Shown here: positions 1-8,121 of the stretch, piece by piece
Numbering within the stretch: the stretch's first letter is position 1
How the letters are laid out: each line of letters starts with the position of its first letter
Assembly (NCBI GenBank): GCA_002387735.1
Contig: DGKJ01000096.1
Span: 1 to 15,803 of the forward strand
Source: Bacteriovoracaceae bacterium UBA4573
GTDB lineage: Bacteria; Bdellovibrionota; UBA1018; UBA923
Direction of reading: 5' to 3'
DNA length: 15,803 bases
Translations under genes and position numbers: made by a program
Notes under the pieces: model-generated
What the model was told of the DNA's origin: nothing
Seen by the model: only the letters and a program-made list of their open reading frames with translations
The model's database searches: none

Positions 1-618
1 GAACTCTGGCGCCAGAGTGTTAGGCCCATGGAAGTTGCGCCAAACTGGTATATCCGAGCCCCTTGGCACCCGCCATTGTCTCAATTAAATCTCGGGCGAC
101 CGTTGAATGAATTGATCGTCGAGCCAGGAATGGCTTTCGGTACTGGCTCTCACGAAACTACTCAGTCCTGCCTCACTCTTCTTAGTCGCGTGTTAGACGG
201 AGGTCTAGTTTCCAAAATGCACGCACTAGATTTCGGGTGTGGTTCCGGAATTCTGGCAATCGCCCTTAAACGATTAGGAATTGAGCACGTCACCGCAATC
301 GACATTGACCCGCTCGCCATCGATGCGACCCACGCCAATGCAGCCCTCAACGGTGTCTCGGTGACCGCCACCACGAGTAGCCCCGATGCCTCGCCCGCGC
401 AATACGACGGAATCGTTGCCAACATCCTCAGAAACACTCTTTTGCAGTTCGCGCCAAACTTTCGCGCTTGGCTCAAACCGAAAGGTTTTTTGGTTTTATC
501 TGGCCTACTGGTCGAACAGGCCGACGATATTCAGCGCGCTTACGAGGAGCTTGGCTTTAAGATCGAACAATCACTGCGCGCCGGCGAATGGATATCGATC
601 ATCGCTCGGGCGCCTTAG
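1..618 (+). CDS. prmA: Ribosomal protein L11 methyltransferase PrmA, 5'-truncated by the window edge
   Basis: This is the C-terminal 205 residues of a class I SAM-dependent methyltransferase that trimethylates ribosomal protein L11. The frame is open from base 1, so the true start lies upstream; family members are about 290 residues and roughly 85 are missing. The first in-frame ATG at 28 is internal. Visible signatures are the PrmA substrate-loop motif EPGMAFGTGSHETTQ, SAM motif I (DFGCGSGILAIAL), the acidic end of strand 2 (AIDIDPLAIDA) and the motif IV region DGIVANIL, where PrmA proteins typically have ANIL. The protein ends GEWISIIARAP, as usual for the family. Its last 20 bases overlap, tail to tail, the 3' end of exbD on the other strand. 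Identity is secure. Confidence 0.93.
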   Translation, partial: ELWRQSVRPMEVAPNWYIRAPWHPPLSQLNLGRPLNELIVEPGMAFGTGSHETTQSCLTLLSRVLDGGLVSKMHALDFGCGSGILAIALKRLGIEHVTAIDIDPLAIDATHANAALNGVSVTATTSSPDASPAQYDGIVANILRNTLLQFAPNFRAWLKPKGFLVLSGLLVEQADDIQRAYEELGFKIEQSLRAGEWISIIARAP

Positions 619-1069
619 AGGGACCGCCTTCGGGCGCCGTCGCCACGGCAAACTTACTGGCCCCAGCCTTTTTACCAGCATCCATTATTTCGACAACAGT
701 TCCGAGTACCGCTCGTCGATCGCCTTCGAGTACAATCGTTTTATCTTTAGAACGGCTGAGCGCCAAACGCAGCGCATCTTCGATGTGAGTTCGGGCCACC
801 GATGCGCCGTTGACCATGATCTGCTCCTGTCCTGTAACTGTAACTATGACCCCACCTGGTTCCGCCGCTTCTGATGCTTGTTTGCTCTGTGGCAATTGCA
901 CGTTCACACCCATCTGCGTGAGAACGCTACTCGTCACCATGAAAATAATCAGCAGTACAAGAAACACGTCGGTGAGCGGAGTGATGTTAATTTCAGCAAC
1001 AATACCGTCGCTTGAACCGGTTCCGTCGAGATCCGAACCACCTTGGCTGCTGCTTGGGGTGAATGCCAT
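599..1069 (-). CDS. exbD: ExbD/TolR-family energy-transducing protein
   Basis: A 156-residue single-span inner-membrane protein of the ExbD/TolR family, the stator partner of ExbB/TolQ that uses proton flow to energise an outer-membrane process. After a Ser/Gly-rich cytoplasmic tail (1-22) comes the diagnostic motif EINITPLTDVFLVLL, with the conserved membrane Asp at residue 34, then a span to about residue 48. A periplasmic domain of about 100 residues follows. It contains LEGDRRAVLGTVVEIMDAGKKAG, split here as LEGDRRAVLG and TVVEIMDAGKKAG, which matches the usual ExbD C-terminal domain. The gene lies 11 nt downstream of exbB, so the two are surely cotranscribed. No tonB or tolA is adjacent, so ExbBD and TolQR roles cannot be separated from this window. 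Its stop lies inside prmA's 3' end. Confidence 0.9.
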   Translation of the reverse strand: MAFTPSSSQGGSDLDGTGSSDGIVAEINITPLTDVFLVLLIIFMVTSSVLTQMGVNVQLPQSKQASEAAEPGGVIVTVTGQEQIMVNGASVARTHIEDALRLALSRSKDKTIVLEGDRRAVLGTVVEIMDAGKKAGASKFAVATAPEGGPSKAPER

Positions 1070-1080
1070 AATTGTAATCT

Positions 1081-1692
1081 CTAAACAGAACGGGAAGTAA
1101 CGTTCTCAGTGAGCTCTTCCGTAAGGAGTTTCAATTGAAACTGAAGTTTGCCAATCCGTACCTGAAACATATTGTAAAAAAATAATGCGATTACAGCGAC
1201 AAATATTCCAGCTGCCGTAGCAACAAGGGCTTCAGAAATTCCTGCTGCCACCACTGCGAAACCACCGGTTCCACTTTCTGCCATCGCCTGAAACGATTTG
1301 ATAATACCCACGACCGTTCCGAACAATCCGATAAACGGCGAAGCTGAGCCAATGGTGCCCAGAATCCACAGAAAGCGTCGCAGTTCCTGAGCCCGTTCCA
1401 AACGCTTGCGCTCTGCCCGCGCGACCAGGTCTCTAGCCGGTACTTTATCTGATAAAAACTCACGTGCGACCTGCGCGATATCTAAGTCGCGGGTCTGGCA
1501 GAGTTTTTGCGCCGCTTCCCGATCGCCCTTTAGCCAGGCATTGGTAAACGACAATAAAAACTCCCGATTCTGTTCACTCCAACGCCGCAATGCCAACGCG
1601 CGCTCGACCACGATCGCCCAAACTACGACCGAGCAAATTAGCAGCGGCACCATGACCCAACCACCGGTTTTAATGAGTTCGAAAATCGACAT
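1081..1692 (-). CDS. exbB: MotA/TolQ/ExbB family proton channel protein
   Basis: A 203-residue, three-span inner-membrane protein of the MotA/TolQ/ExbB family, which forms the proton-conducting motor complex with ExbD. Spans are at about 12-35, 107-132 and 147-174. The family signature is clear: LGTIGSASPFIGLFGTVVGI at 111-130 and GISEALVATAAGIFVAVIAL at 151-170, the latter with the conserved polar Thr159 facing the channel. The cytoplasmic loop (about 36-106) is highly charged. The ATG at 1692 has a GAGGT Shine-Dalgarno about 6 nt upstream and lies behind a TTGACA-type promoter. First gene of the exbB-exbD pair. The length is typical of two-gene ExbBD systems. Confidence 0.9.
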   Translation of the reverse strand: MSIFELIKTGGWVMVPLLICSVVVWAIVVERALALRRWSEQNREFLLSFTNAWLKGDREAAQKLCQTRDLDIAQVAREFLSDKVPARDLVARAERKRLERAQELRRFLWILGTIGSASPFIGLFGTVVGIIKSFQAMAESGTGGFAVVAAGISEALVATAAGIFVAVIALFFYNMFQVRIGKLQFQLKLLTEELTENVTSRSV

Positions 1693-1716
1693 ATTTTACC
1701 TCAACTGTGCTTGAAA

Positions 1717-1745
1717 AAGCTAGGAAACCAAACTTACTCTGTCAA
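1717..1745 (-). promoter_or_regulatory. Sigma70-type promoter for exbB-exbD
   Basis: On the minus strand a perfect -35 hexamer TTGACA (bases 1745-1740) is followed by a 17-nt spacer and the weaker -10 TAGCTT (1722-1717), which matches consensus at 3 of 6 positions. The predicted start near 1710 would leave a leader of about 18 nt containing exbB's GAGGT ribosome-binding site. The -35 box ends only 2 bp from the ATG of the divergent gene at 1748. Confidence 0.5.
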
Positions 1746-1747
1746 TC

Positions 1748-2614
1748 ATGGGGAACCAAGCACGATTCTTTATTTTCAGTCTTTTTACACTCTTATGCGG
1801 AACACTCAGCTACGCTGCCCCGCCGGCGGCCTGGAGCTGGATCGAGGTTCGTCTTGGCAAGGACTCTCTCCGAGCAACGATTCAAAACCCGGAGGCCTTT
1901 AAACCCGACTGGCGCCTGACTCACTGGAATAAGGCCAGAGTGTTCGACGAACGCCTTCATTCCAATATGGTGAATAAAACCTTGAGCCTCCTTCAGAACT
2001 TGAAGCCAACCCTACGCAAAAGCCCGCCTGCGGAGCTCCTAAAAAAAACCTCGTTTGCCACTATTAAAACCAATCGTGGCAACGTGGAATTCTTTCAAAA
2101 CGGGTCCGAAACTATCGCCCGCCTTGGTGACCAATGGGCCAATGTGCGAACACCGTTGATTGAGTGGTTTAAAGAGCGCCCCTTAGCGCTTTGGCGGGCT
2201 CATAATTTCGTAACTTTTCACTTCGATGACTTACTCGCGGTCTCTACCTCGGGGCCGCGTTGTGCCAAGGTTCATCTACAGCGGGAACAAAAGGGAGACA
2301 CAGAACTCTGGATCGACATATTGAGCAAGAGCCCCTCTTTCGAAGCCTCTCGGTCACTTTTAAAAATCGTAGAGATGCGCTTCTTGAACCGTTTCGAAGG
2401 TAGAAGTCAACGGCCCGAGATTCTTCAAAAGCAAAAACCAATCTGCAGACTTCAATTCGAATTAGCTAATCGAAAGGAAACCCTCGACGTCTATAGCGAC
2501 GCTAGCGGCGGTTTATGGGTTCGCAACACGAATCTTCCAAACGTTCAGTTTGAAGTGAAAAAGGAATTAGTAACCAAAGTAGATTCCCTTAAAGCAGTCC
2601 CAGCAACGCAATAA
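1748..2614 (+). CDS. Secreted/periplasmic protein of unknown function, 288 aa
   Basis: I do not recognise this protein with confidence. It has an N-terminal signal peptide: polar start MGNQAR, hydrophobic stretch FFIFSLFTLLCGTL, probable signal peptidase I site after SYA or YAA near residue 23-24. No convincing lipobox surrounds Cys17. The mature part is soluble-looking, mixed alpha/beta and basic, with no membrane spans. The repeated pattern of 'signal wrapper' strands and the end (GGLWVRNTNLPNVQFEV) loosely resembles DUF4340-type proteins, but this is only an impression. The ATG at 1748 has no good Shine-Dalgarno, and an in-frame stop at 1721 excludes longer ATG/GTG/TTG starts. A weak promoter (TTGAAA 1711-1716, TACTCT 1735-1740) would start transcription at about the ATG, so a leaderless mRNA is possible. 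The 3' end overlaps the convergent gene by 26 nt. Confidence 0.75.
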   Translation: MGNQARFFIFSLFTLLCGTLSYAAPPAAWSWIEVRLGKDSLRATIQNPEAFKPDWRLTHWNKARVFDERLHSNMVNKTLSLLQNLKPTLRKSPPAELLKKTSFATIKTNRGNVEFFQNGSETIARLGDQWANVRTPLIEWFKERPLALWRAHNFVTFHFDDLLAVSTSGPRCAKVHLQREQKGDTELWIDILSKSPSFEASRSLLKIVEMRFLNRFEGRSQRPEILQKQKPICRLQFELANRKETLDVYSDASGGLWVRNTNLPNVQFEVKKELVTKVDSLKAVPATQ

Positions 2615-3314
2615 GTGCAGGCCCGTTAAGAGCGAGGGTCTCCCAAATATTGATGCCTTCGAACCTTCCCTCTTTCAGGTCCACCGAGGCGGTAAGGCGC
2701 ACCATGCGATTGGCCGCCCCAACCATAAAACTTAGTTTTTGTTTTTTAAAATCAATGTTGATCGCGCTCAGATCCAGGCGCTGCATCGAGAACCCGGGGA
2801 TTCGTAATATTGGAGGCATGCGAATCACTACTCCAATACCCGAAATATGATGGAAGCGAATTCGAAAAGCTTCATTCCTAAAGGTCATGGCCACTTCACG
2901 GTCGACTTCAACCCTAACAATTTCGCCCTTTTTCGATTTTTTCTTGTTCTTGGAGGCAACCGGAAATTTAATCGCTCTCAGCAAATGCAATTTCATTTCT
3001 ATGCCGTTATCTTTACGATCGATATCGACTGATTCGAGTTCGTCAGCGAGTGGTCCCAAAAACGCGTCGATAAACGGAATCGAATTTCCGAGCACGTCCG
3101 TGACGTCCTCGGCGGGCACCACAACTGCACCGTCGAGCTGCTGATAATTGCCAGCTCGCGTTTGAATGCCCTGCCAGGCTTGCTCTTCCGAATCGATATC
3201 TACAACAATGGATTCGTCGCCTTCAGCTTGTGCCAAACTCGATGTCGCCGTTGCCAAACAAAACAATCCGCATAACACGACAATCTTCGGAAATCTCATC
3301 TTAGAAAAACCCAT
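2589..3314 (-). CDS. Secreted protein of unknown function, 241 aa
   Basis: Not recognised. The ATG at 3314 has an AGGTG Shine-Dalgarno 7 nt upstream, which overlaps the TAG stop of the preceding permease gene; this favours it over the ATG five codons later. The N-terminus is a clear signal peptide (hydrophobic KIVVLCGLFCLATA, cleavage likely after LAQA at residue 30). The mature domain is a Val/Ile/Asp-rich region with many alternating hydrophobic residues (for example FRIRFHHISGIGVVIRM and LDLSAINIDFKKQKLSFMVG), suggesting a beta-rich fold, and a Lys-rich stretch (NKKKSKKGE) near 122-130. The C-terminus is strongly hydrophobic (ALIALLGLL) and could be a membrane tether. It is the last gene of the fadI-fadJ-permease operon, 10 nt after the permease. 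The context suggests an envelope role, but no function can be assigned. Confidence 0.75.
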   Translation of the reverse strand: MGFSKMRFPKIVVLCGLFCLATATSSLAQAEGDESIVVDIDSEEQAWQGIQTRAGNYQQLDGAVVVPAEDVTDVLGNSIPFIDAFLGPLADELESVDIDRKDNGIEMKLHLLRAIKFPVASKNKKKSKKGEIVRVEVDREVAMTFRNEAFRIRFHHISGIGVVIRMPPILRIPGFSMQRLDLSAINIDFKKQKLSFMVGAANRMVRLTASVDLKEGRFEGINIWETLALNGPALIALLGLL

Positions 3315-3324
3315 TGCATCACAC

Positions 3325-4554
3325 CTACTGATTTCGTATTCCCTCGATGGGTGTCAACAGGCCCGCTCGCCGAGCGGGAACTCGAGCTGCCACCATCACA
3401 ATGATAAGTGCACAAAAACATACGAGCATAATTCCAAGGGGTTGTAAAACCACTGGAACCGTTCGGTCGAAGAAGTACTCCGGCAGCTCTAAAAGCGGGT
3501 ATTTTCTTAAAAACCAACATGTTCCAAATGCCAGCAGCCCGCCAATCGCAATTCCGACTAGACCAATGGCCAGCCCCTCGCTCTGAAAAATCGAGCGAAT
3601 ATGTCGCGGTGTTGCTCCCATCGCACGTAGAATCGAAAGAGACCGACGTTTTTCGACCACCATCATCGTCAACGTGCTCGTAATATTGAAGCTGGCGACA
3701 ATCACGATAAATATTAAAATGCAGAACATTGCCGTTCGTTCGAGTTTGAGTGAACTAAAAAGGTGGGCGTTGATCTCCTGCCACGGTCGCACTAGCGAAT
3801 GCGCCACTAGGTTTTCGGCCTTCAGTTTGGCAGCCACGTTTGGTGCGTTTTTAAGTGAATCGACTCGCACCTCTATCTGTGACCATACGTCATCTTTTCG
3901 TAAAAACGACTCCACGTGTTTCATTTCAGCAAACACGACATGGAGTTCTTGCTCTGGAATCCCAGACTTATAAACGCCTTCGACGACGAATTTCTTTACT
4001 CGCGGCACGGCCCCAAGTGGCCCGTCAGTTGGTACGGGAGATACCGTCGTGATTACATCTCCAGGAATCACTCCAATGTCGAACGCCAGCTCCGAACCAA
4101 TGAACAAGCGCCCATCGACTGAGGGATCTATGAGTTCCGTGGCGGCCCACTCCGAAACCATTGATTTTAACCAGCGCAACTGATCGGGACCGATTCCCTT
4201 CAATACGCTTCCGGAAACTTTTTTCCCTGCCCGTAAAATGATTTCGGTCTGAAACACCGGATAAACGCCAGTTATTTTAGTGTCGAGCTGCGCGATCTTA
4301 CCGATGACGTTCGGGTCTCGAACAAGTGTACTGCCACTTTCGGGTTCAATGCGAATGTGGGTGTCCGAAGCAAACAGTCTCTTCGTCAGCTCAGACTCGA
4401 AGCCTGCCATTACAGAGAGCGTAACGATCAGCGTATAAACCCCGACGGCCACTCCACCTACGCTGATTGCAGTAATGAGTGACAAAAACCGAGAACTTTT
4501 TTTAGCTCTTAAATACCGCAGACCTACTTTTTGGCCAAACGTCCGTCCTAACAC
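3325..4554 (-). CDS. lolC: LolC/LolE-family lipoprotein-releasing ABC transporter permease
   Basis: A 409-residue inner-membrane permease of the LolC/E (MacB/FtsX-related) family, which extracts mature lipoproteins from the inner membrane and hands them to LolA. The N-terminal motif GLRYLRAKKSSRFLSLI and the first span ending SVMAGFESEL are typical. A periplasmic domain of about 225 residues follows (about 50-273), with the Pro-rich hook-like region SPVPTDGPLGAVPR (172-185), then spans at about 275-299, 325-350 and 372-391. The cytoplasmic coupling motif VVEKRRSLSILRAMGAT (299-315) contacts the ATPase LolD. The start is GTG, 6 nt after the fadJ stop, with a poor Shine-Dalgarno but with conserved residues close behind it; translation may be coupled to fadJ. 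No lolD and no second permease lie nearby, so it could be LolC, LolE or a single-type LolF. Confidence 0.85.
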   Translation of the reverse strand: MLGRTFGQKVGLRYLRAKKSSRFLSLITAISVGGVAVGVYTLIVTLSVMAGFESELTKRLFASDTHIRIEPESGSTLVRDPNVIGKIAQLDTKITGVYPVFQTEIILRAGKKVSGSVLKGIGPDQLRWLKSMVSEWAATELIDPSVDGRLFIGSELAFDIGVIPGDVITTVSPVPTDGPLGAVPRVKKFVVEGVYKSGIPEQELHVVFAEMKHVESFLRKDDVWSQIEVRVDSLKNAPNVAAKLKAENLVAHSLVRPWQEINAHLFSSLKLERTAMFCILIFIVIVASFNITSTLTMMVVEKRRSLSILRAMGATPRHIRSIFQSEGLAIGLVGIAIGGLLAFGTCWFLRKYPLLELPEYFFDRTVPVVLQPLGIMLVCFCALIIVMVAARVPARRAGLLTPIEGIRNQ

Positions 4555-4560
4555 GACTGC

Positions 4561-6783
4561 TTACTTCGAATAAAAGGACTTTCCAGCCTTGGCTAACTCA
4601 ACCAAAGGTTGCACAGGCGTGAAACGCGGGCCTACTTTCTTACTAAGTTCCTGCAGTTTGTTAACCACCGCGGGTAAGCCTACCGTATCAGCGTACCTCA
4701 ACACGCCACCGCGAAACGGAGGAAAACCTGTGCCCATGATCATGCCGATGTCCACGTCCTCTGGGGTGGCCGCGATCTTTTCGTGCAAGCACAGAGCGGC
4801 TTCGTTAATCATCAAATAAATCATGCGGGGAATCCACTCTTCTTTGACTGCCCGCGATGGTGATCGTGGCGTCACTCCCAAAGTGGAATAGATCTTCGGA
4901 TTCAATTCCCCACGCACTCCCTTAGAGTCATACAAGTAGAATCCGGTGCCATTTTTCTTACCGTAAAGTTTAGCTGCGACCAATTTGTCGTTTAAATCAC
5001 ATGGCAGTGCGCGAGCCCCTAATTGCTGGTGCAACACCTTAGCTACTTTCACAGCGACGTCGATACCGATTTCGTCCAGCAATGTTGCGGGGCCCATGGG
5101 CATTCCGAAATCTAGAACGTGTTCGTCGAGTTCGACGATCGGAGCCCCTTCGGCCATTAAATAACTGGCTTCATTCAAATAGGGCATCAGTAGGCGGTTT
5201 ACCAAAAAGCCTGGTCCATCTTTTACAACGATCGGAGTTTTACCCAGCTTTTTTGAAAGCTCAAATATCATTGCTGCGGCGCGATCAGAGGTTTTATCTC
5301 CACGGATCACTTCTACGAGCGGCATCTTATGAACAGGGTTGAAAAAATGCATCCCAACAAAATTTTCCGGACGTTCGCATGCCGTAGCCATTTCGGTAAC
5401 GGATAACGAAGACGTGTTGGTTGCAAAAATCGTATTCTTGGCCAACAAGGGCTCTACGTCTTTTATTACTTTCTTTTTCACGTTCATATCTTCAAGAACA
5501 GCTTCAATCACAAGGTCAACAGCTCCGAACCCAGAATAGTCGAGCGTCGGACTAATCAGACCTAGTCGAATATCGGCCTCTCGCTTGGTGAGTTTTCGTT
5601 TTTTCACCAAGCCAGCGAAAATCTTCGAACTCGCCGCCATTCCGGCCGACAACCCGGCATAACTAATATCTTTCATACGAACTGGAATGTTTCGATGGGC
5701 CATAAGCTGTGCGATGCCGCCGCCCATGACTCCCGCACCGAGCAATCCCATGCGTGTAACTTTGTCTTTAGGATCCAGCTTAAAACCTGGCACACCGCTT
5801 TGCTTTTTAATGCCTTCGGTCGCAAAAAACAGCTCTATCAATCGTTTCGAGACGTCCGTAACTGCGAGTTCGCCGAATGCAATTGATTCTAATTTAAGTT
5901 TTTTGTCCCGCGATGCTCCCGCCTGTTTATTGAGTAGTTCTAGGATTTTCAGCGGCGCCGGATACTTACCTCGAGTACGCGAGAGTATCATTTTTTTTGC
6001 TTGGCTAAACAACACTGCTCGCCCAATTGGGTTCATCTCGAGCAATGTTTTTTGTAGTTTTGCAGTACCAGTGACTGCCCGTTTTTGGGAGCGGAACTTA
6101 CCGGCCGCAACGTCCGCCGCGATCTTCAAAACACGGTTTTTAAAATCTTGAGCGGGAACACAGGCGTCGGCTAGTCCAACCTTGACAGCCTTTTGCCCAT
6201 CCATTGTTTTACCCGAAAGGATGTAGTCCATCGCAGCTTGTAAACCAATGCGTTCTGGCAAGCGCACGGTACCGCCGAAGCCGGGCAAAATTCCTAAATT
6301 CACTTCAGGGAGTGCAATCTTAGTAGAGGGGGAATCGGAGGTCACAATCATTTTGCAACACAACGCGAGTTCTGTACCCCCGCCCATGCACGCTCCGTTA
6401 ACGGCCGCAATAACCGGAAATTTTAACTTTTCAAGTTTTGCGATCACCGTTTGCCCACTTGCAGCCAGTTTAGTGCCCGTTTCTTTGTCGTGCACCCCTT
6501 GAATCATTTGAATGTCGGCGCCCGCGATAAAAATTCCCTCTTTATCCGAAAAAATGACCAGAGCTTTGATATCGGATCGAGTGGCGAGCTTCTGAATTTG
6601 TGCATCGAGCTCACCCATGACTTTATCGTCTAGCTTGTTTACTTTTTGACCGGGTAAATCGAAATGCAAACCAAACACGCCCGGAAAAGTGGTGTTGTAG
6701 TCCACTACGCGAAAAGTAGAGCCCGTATCCGAGCTCGCCGACTTAGAATGCTGTGTTTTTTCCATGCTAATACCGCCGTTCAT
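4561..6783 (-). CDS. fadJ: Fatty-acid oxidation multifunctional protein: enoyl-CoA hydratase / 3-hydroxyacyl-CoA dehydrogenase
   Basis: A 740-residue alpha subunit of the beta-oxidation complex. Residues 25-210 form a crotonase domain with the oxyanion motif around IAGADIQMI and the two catalytic glutamates at about 138 (GGGTELALCC) and 160 (IALPEVNLGILPGFGGTVRL). Residues 342-525 form an NAD-binding 3-hydroxyacyl-CoA dehydrogenase domain with GAGVMG at 349-354 and the catalytic His479 in GMHFFNPVHKMPLVE. Residues 525-740 are the helical C-terminal dehydrogenase repeats (GPGFLVNRLLMPYLNEA). It converts trans-2-enoyl-CoA to 3-ketoacyl-CoA. I place the start at the ATG at 6783: the AAGGTGG Shine-Dalgarno lies 5-6 nt upstream, and a possible GTG at 6792 would fall inside that site. 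It sits 16 nt after fadI and 6 nt before the permease. Pairing with a FadI-type thiolase favours FadJ over FadB naming. Confidence 0.92.
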   Translation of the reverse strand: MNGGISMEKTQHSKSASSDTGSTFRVVDYNTTFPGVFGLHFDLPGQKVNKLDDKVMGELDAQIQKLATRSDIKALVIFSDKEGIFIAGADIQMIQGVHDKETGTKLAASGQTVIAKLEKLKFPVIAAVNGACMGGGTELALCCKMIVTSDSPSTKIALPEVNLGILPGFGGTVRLPERIGLQAAMDYILSGKTMDGQKAVKVGLADACVPAQDFKNRVLKIAADVAAGKFRSQKRAVTGTAKLQKTLLEMNPIGRAVLFSQAKKMILSRTRGKYPAPLKILELLNKQAGASRDKKLKLESIAFGELAVTDVSKRLIELFFATEGIKKQSGVPGFKLDPKDKVTRMGLLGAGVMGGGIAQLMAHRNIPVRMKDISYAGLSAGMAASSKIFAGLVKKRKLTKREADIRLGLISPTLDYSGFGAVDLVIEAVLEDMNVKKKVIKDVEPLLAKNTIFATNTSSLSVTEMATACERPENFVGMHFFNPVHKMPLVEVIRGDKTSDRAAAMIFELSKKLGKTPIVVKDGPGFLVNRLLMPYLNEASYLMAEGAPIVELDEHVLDFGMPMGPATLLDEIGIDVAVKVAKVLHQQLGARALPCDLNDKLVAAKLYGKKNGTGFYLYDSKGVRGELNPKIYSTLGVTPRSPSRAVKEEWIPRMIYLMINEAALCLHEKIAATPEDVDIGMIMGTGFPPFRGGVLRYADTVGLPAVVNKLQELSKKVGPRFTPVQPLVELAKAGKSFYSK

Positions 6784-6799
6784 CGAACCCACCTTTTGA

Positions 6800-8113
6800 T
6801 TAAACTTTTTCTACGATTAAACTGCCACCTTGGCCACCGCCGATGCACAAAGTCGCCAATCCAAACTGCACGTCTCGGATTTGCATTTCTTTGGCCAGCG
6901 TGAGCACGAGCCGCGCGCCCGTAGTGCCGACAGGGTGCCCCAAGGCGATCGCACCACCGTTCACGTTGAGTATCTCGTCGCGAATCTCGCCCACGGCTTC
7001 GCTACGACCCAGTTTTTCCTGAGCGAATTTTTTGGATGCTGACATTTTTTGGACCGCAATAACCTGAGCAGCAAATGCTTCGTTGAGTTCTACCAAACCC
7101 ATATCTTTCATTTGGAGGCCTGCCGCATCGAGTGCTTTTGGCGATGAATACGCAGGCCCCAAACCCATTCGTTCTGGTTCAAGACCAGCCCACGCAAATG
7201 AGCGAACCTTGCCGAGCGGCCGATATCCCAAAGCCTTAGCTTTGTCGGCTCGCATCAGAATAAGCATGCACGCCCCATCCGTAATCGGACACGCGTTACC
7301 CACCGTTACCGTGCCGTTGGCGCGGTCGAAATACGGTTTTAACTTCCCGAGAGCTTCAAGAGATTGTCCTTTTCGCGGCCCGACGTCTTCTTCTAGAAAT
7401 TTGTCGTACTTTGGCGGAAGAGGAATCGGAGAGATTTCTTTTTTAAAACGTCCGCTCTCGGTAGCTGCCACGGCCTTTTCGTGACTTCGCACTGCGAATC
7501 TATCTTGGTCGTCACGTGTGATACCGTTTTCTTTTGCCAATAGTTCGGCTGTTTGTCCCATATTGAGTCCACAAACGGCGTCCGTAAGCCCCTCTTGGAT
7601 TGCAATAATTGGTTTTAGAAATCCTGGACGAAACTTAGTAAGAGCATTTAATTTGGCGGCCGGCGTTTTTGCAGTCATGAGCTGGCCAAAAAGATTGGTC
7701 ATGGGTTTAGAATAAATGAGAGGCATGTTGCTCATACTCTCGGTACCACCCACCACGACGATGTCGGCCAAACCCGATTTGATCTTGATTACTCCTTGGG
7801 TCACCGATTCCAGCGCCGATGCACAATTGCGATGCACGGTATAGGCCGGAACATTTTGTGGAATCCCAGACTCTAGTGCGATGATGCGCGAAATATTCGC
7901 GGCGTCTTCGGGATTCCCTGTATTACCGATCACCACTTCGTCAACCGTTTTGGGATCAAGCGACATTTTATAGAGCAGATCCCGCAGCGTATGGACGCCG
8001 AGCGTCACTGCTTTCATATCTTTCAACGCGGTGCCTGATTTGGCAAACGGCGTACGCAATCCATCAACGATCCAAACTTCAGGTCCCTGGTTGAAAAACT
8101 CAGTTGAAGACAT
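6800..8113 (-). CDS. fadI: Acetyl-CoA C-acyltransferase (3-ketoacyl-CoA thiolase), FadI type
   Basis: A 437-residue thiolase that cleaves 3-ketoacyl-CoA with CoA, giving acetyl-CoA and a shortened acyl-CoA. Catalytic residues are visible: nucleophile Cys97 in VHRNCASALES, Asn/Glu in the VELNEAFAAQ motif, His393 in ALGHPVGTTGARL and Cys423 in TLCIGGGQGG. The length and the ACPITDGA segment (where most thiolases have NASGINDGA-like residues) match the FadI branch, which is about 436 residues in E. coli. The frame is open further upstream, but the ATG at 8113 has an AGGAG Shine-Dalgarno 6 nt upstream, and family alignment starts just after it, so the longer reading (to 8185) is rejected. First gene of the operon with fadJ, preceded by an inverted repeat that includes part of the ribosome-binding site. 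Confidence 0.93.
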   Translation of the reverse strand: MSSTEFFNQGPEVWIVDGLRTPFAKSGTALKDMKAVTLGVHTLRDLLYKMSLDPKTVDEVVIGNTGNPEDAANISRIIALESGIPQNVPAYTVHRNCASALESVTQGVIKIKSGLADIVVVGGTESMSNMPLIYSKPMTNLFGQLMTAKTPAAKLNALTKFRPGFLKPIIAIQEGLTDAVCGLNMGQTAELLAKENGITRDDQDRFAVRSHEKAVAATESGRFKKEISPIPLPPKYDKFLEEDVGPRKGQSLEALGKLKPYFDRANGTVTVGNACPITDGACMLILMRADKAKALGYRPLGKVRSFAWAGLEPERMGLGPAYSSPKALDAAGLQMKDMGLVELNEAFAAQVIAVQKMSASKKFAQEKLGRSEAVGEIRDEILNVNGGAIALGHPVGTTGARLVLTLAKEMQIRDVQFGLATLCIGGGQGGSLIVEKV

Positions 8114-8121
8114 TGGGAGCT

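Noticed and set aside
386..874. 162-residue plus-strand frame spanning prmA's end and exbD
   Set aside because: Overlaps two securely identified genes in other frames and has no recognisable features.
1748..2614. Firm DUF4340 assignment for the secreted 288-residue protein
   Set aside because: The resemblance is in strand pattern only, so it was left as unknown; a profile search would decide.
6784..6792. GTG start three codons upstream for fadJ
   Set aside because: The GTG lies inside the AAGGTGG ribosome-binding site of the ATG at 6783.
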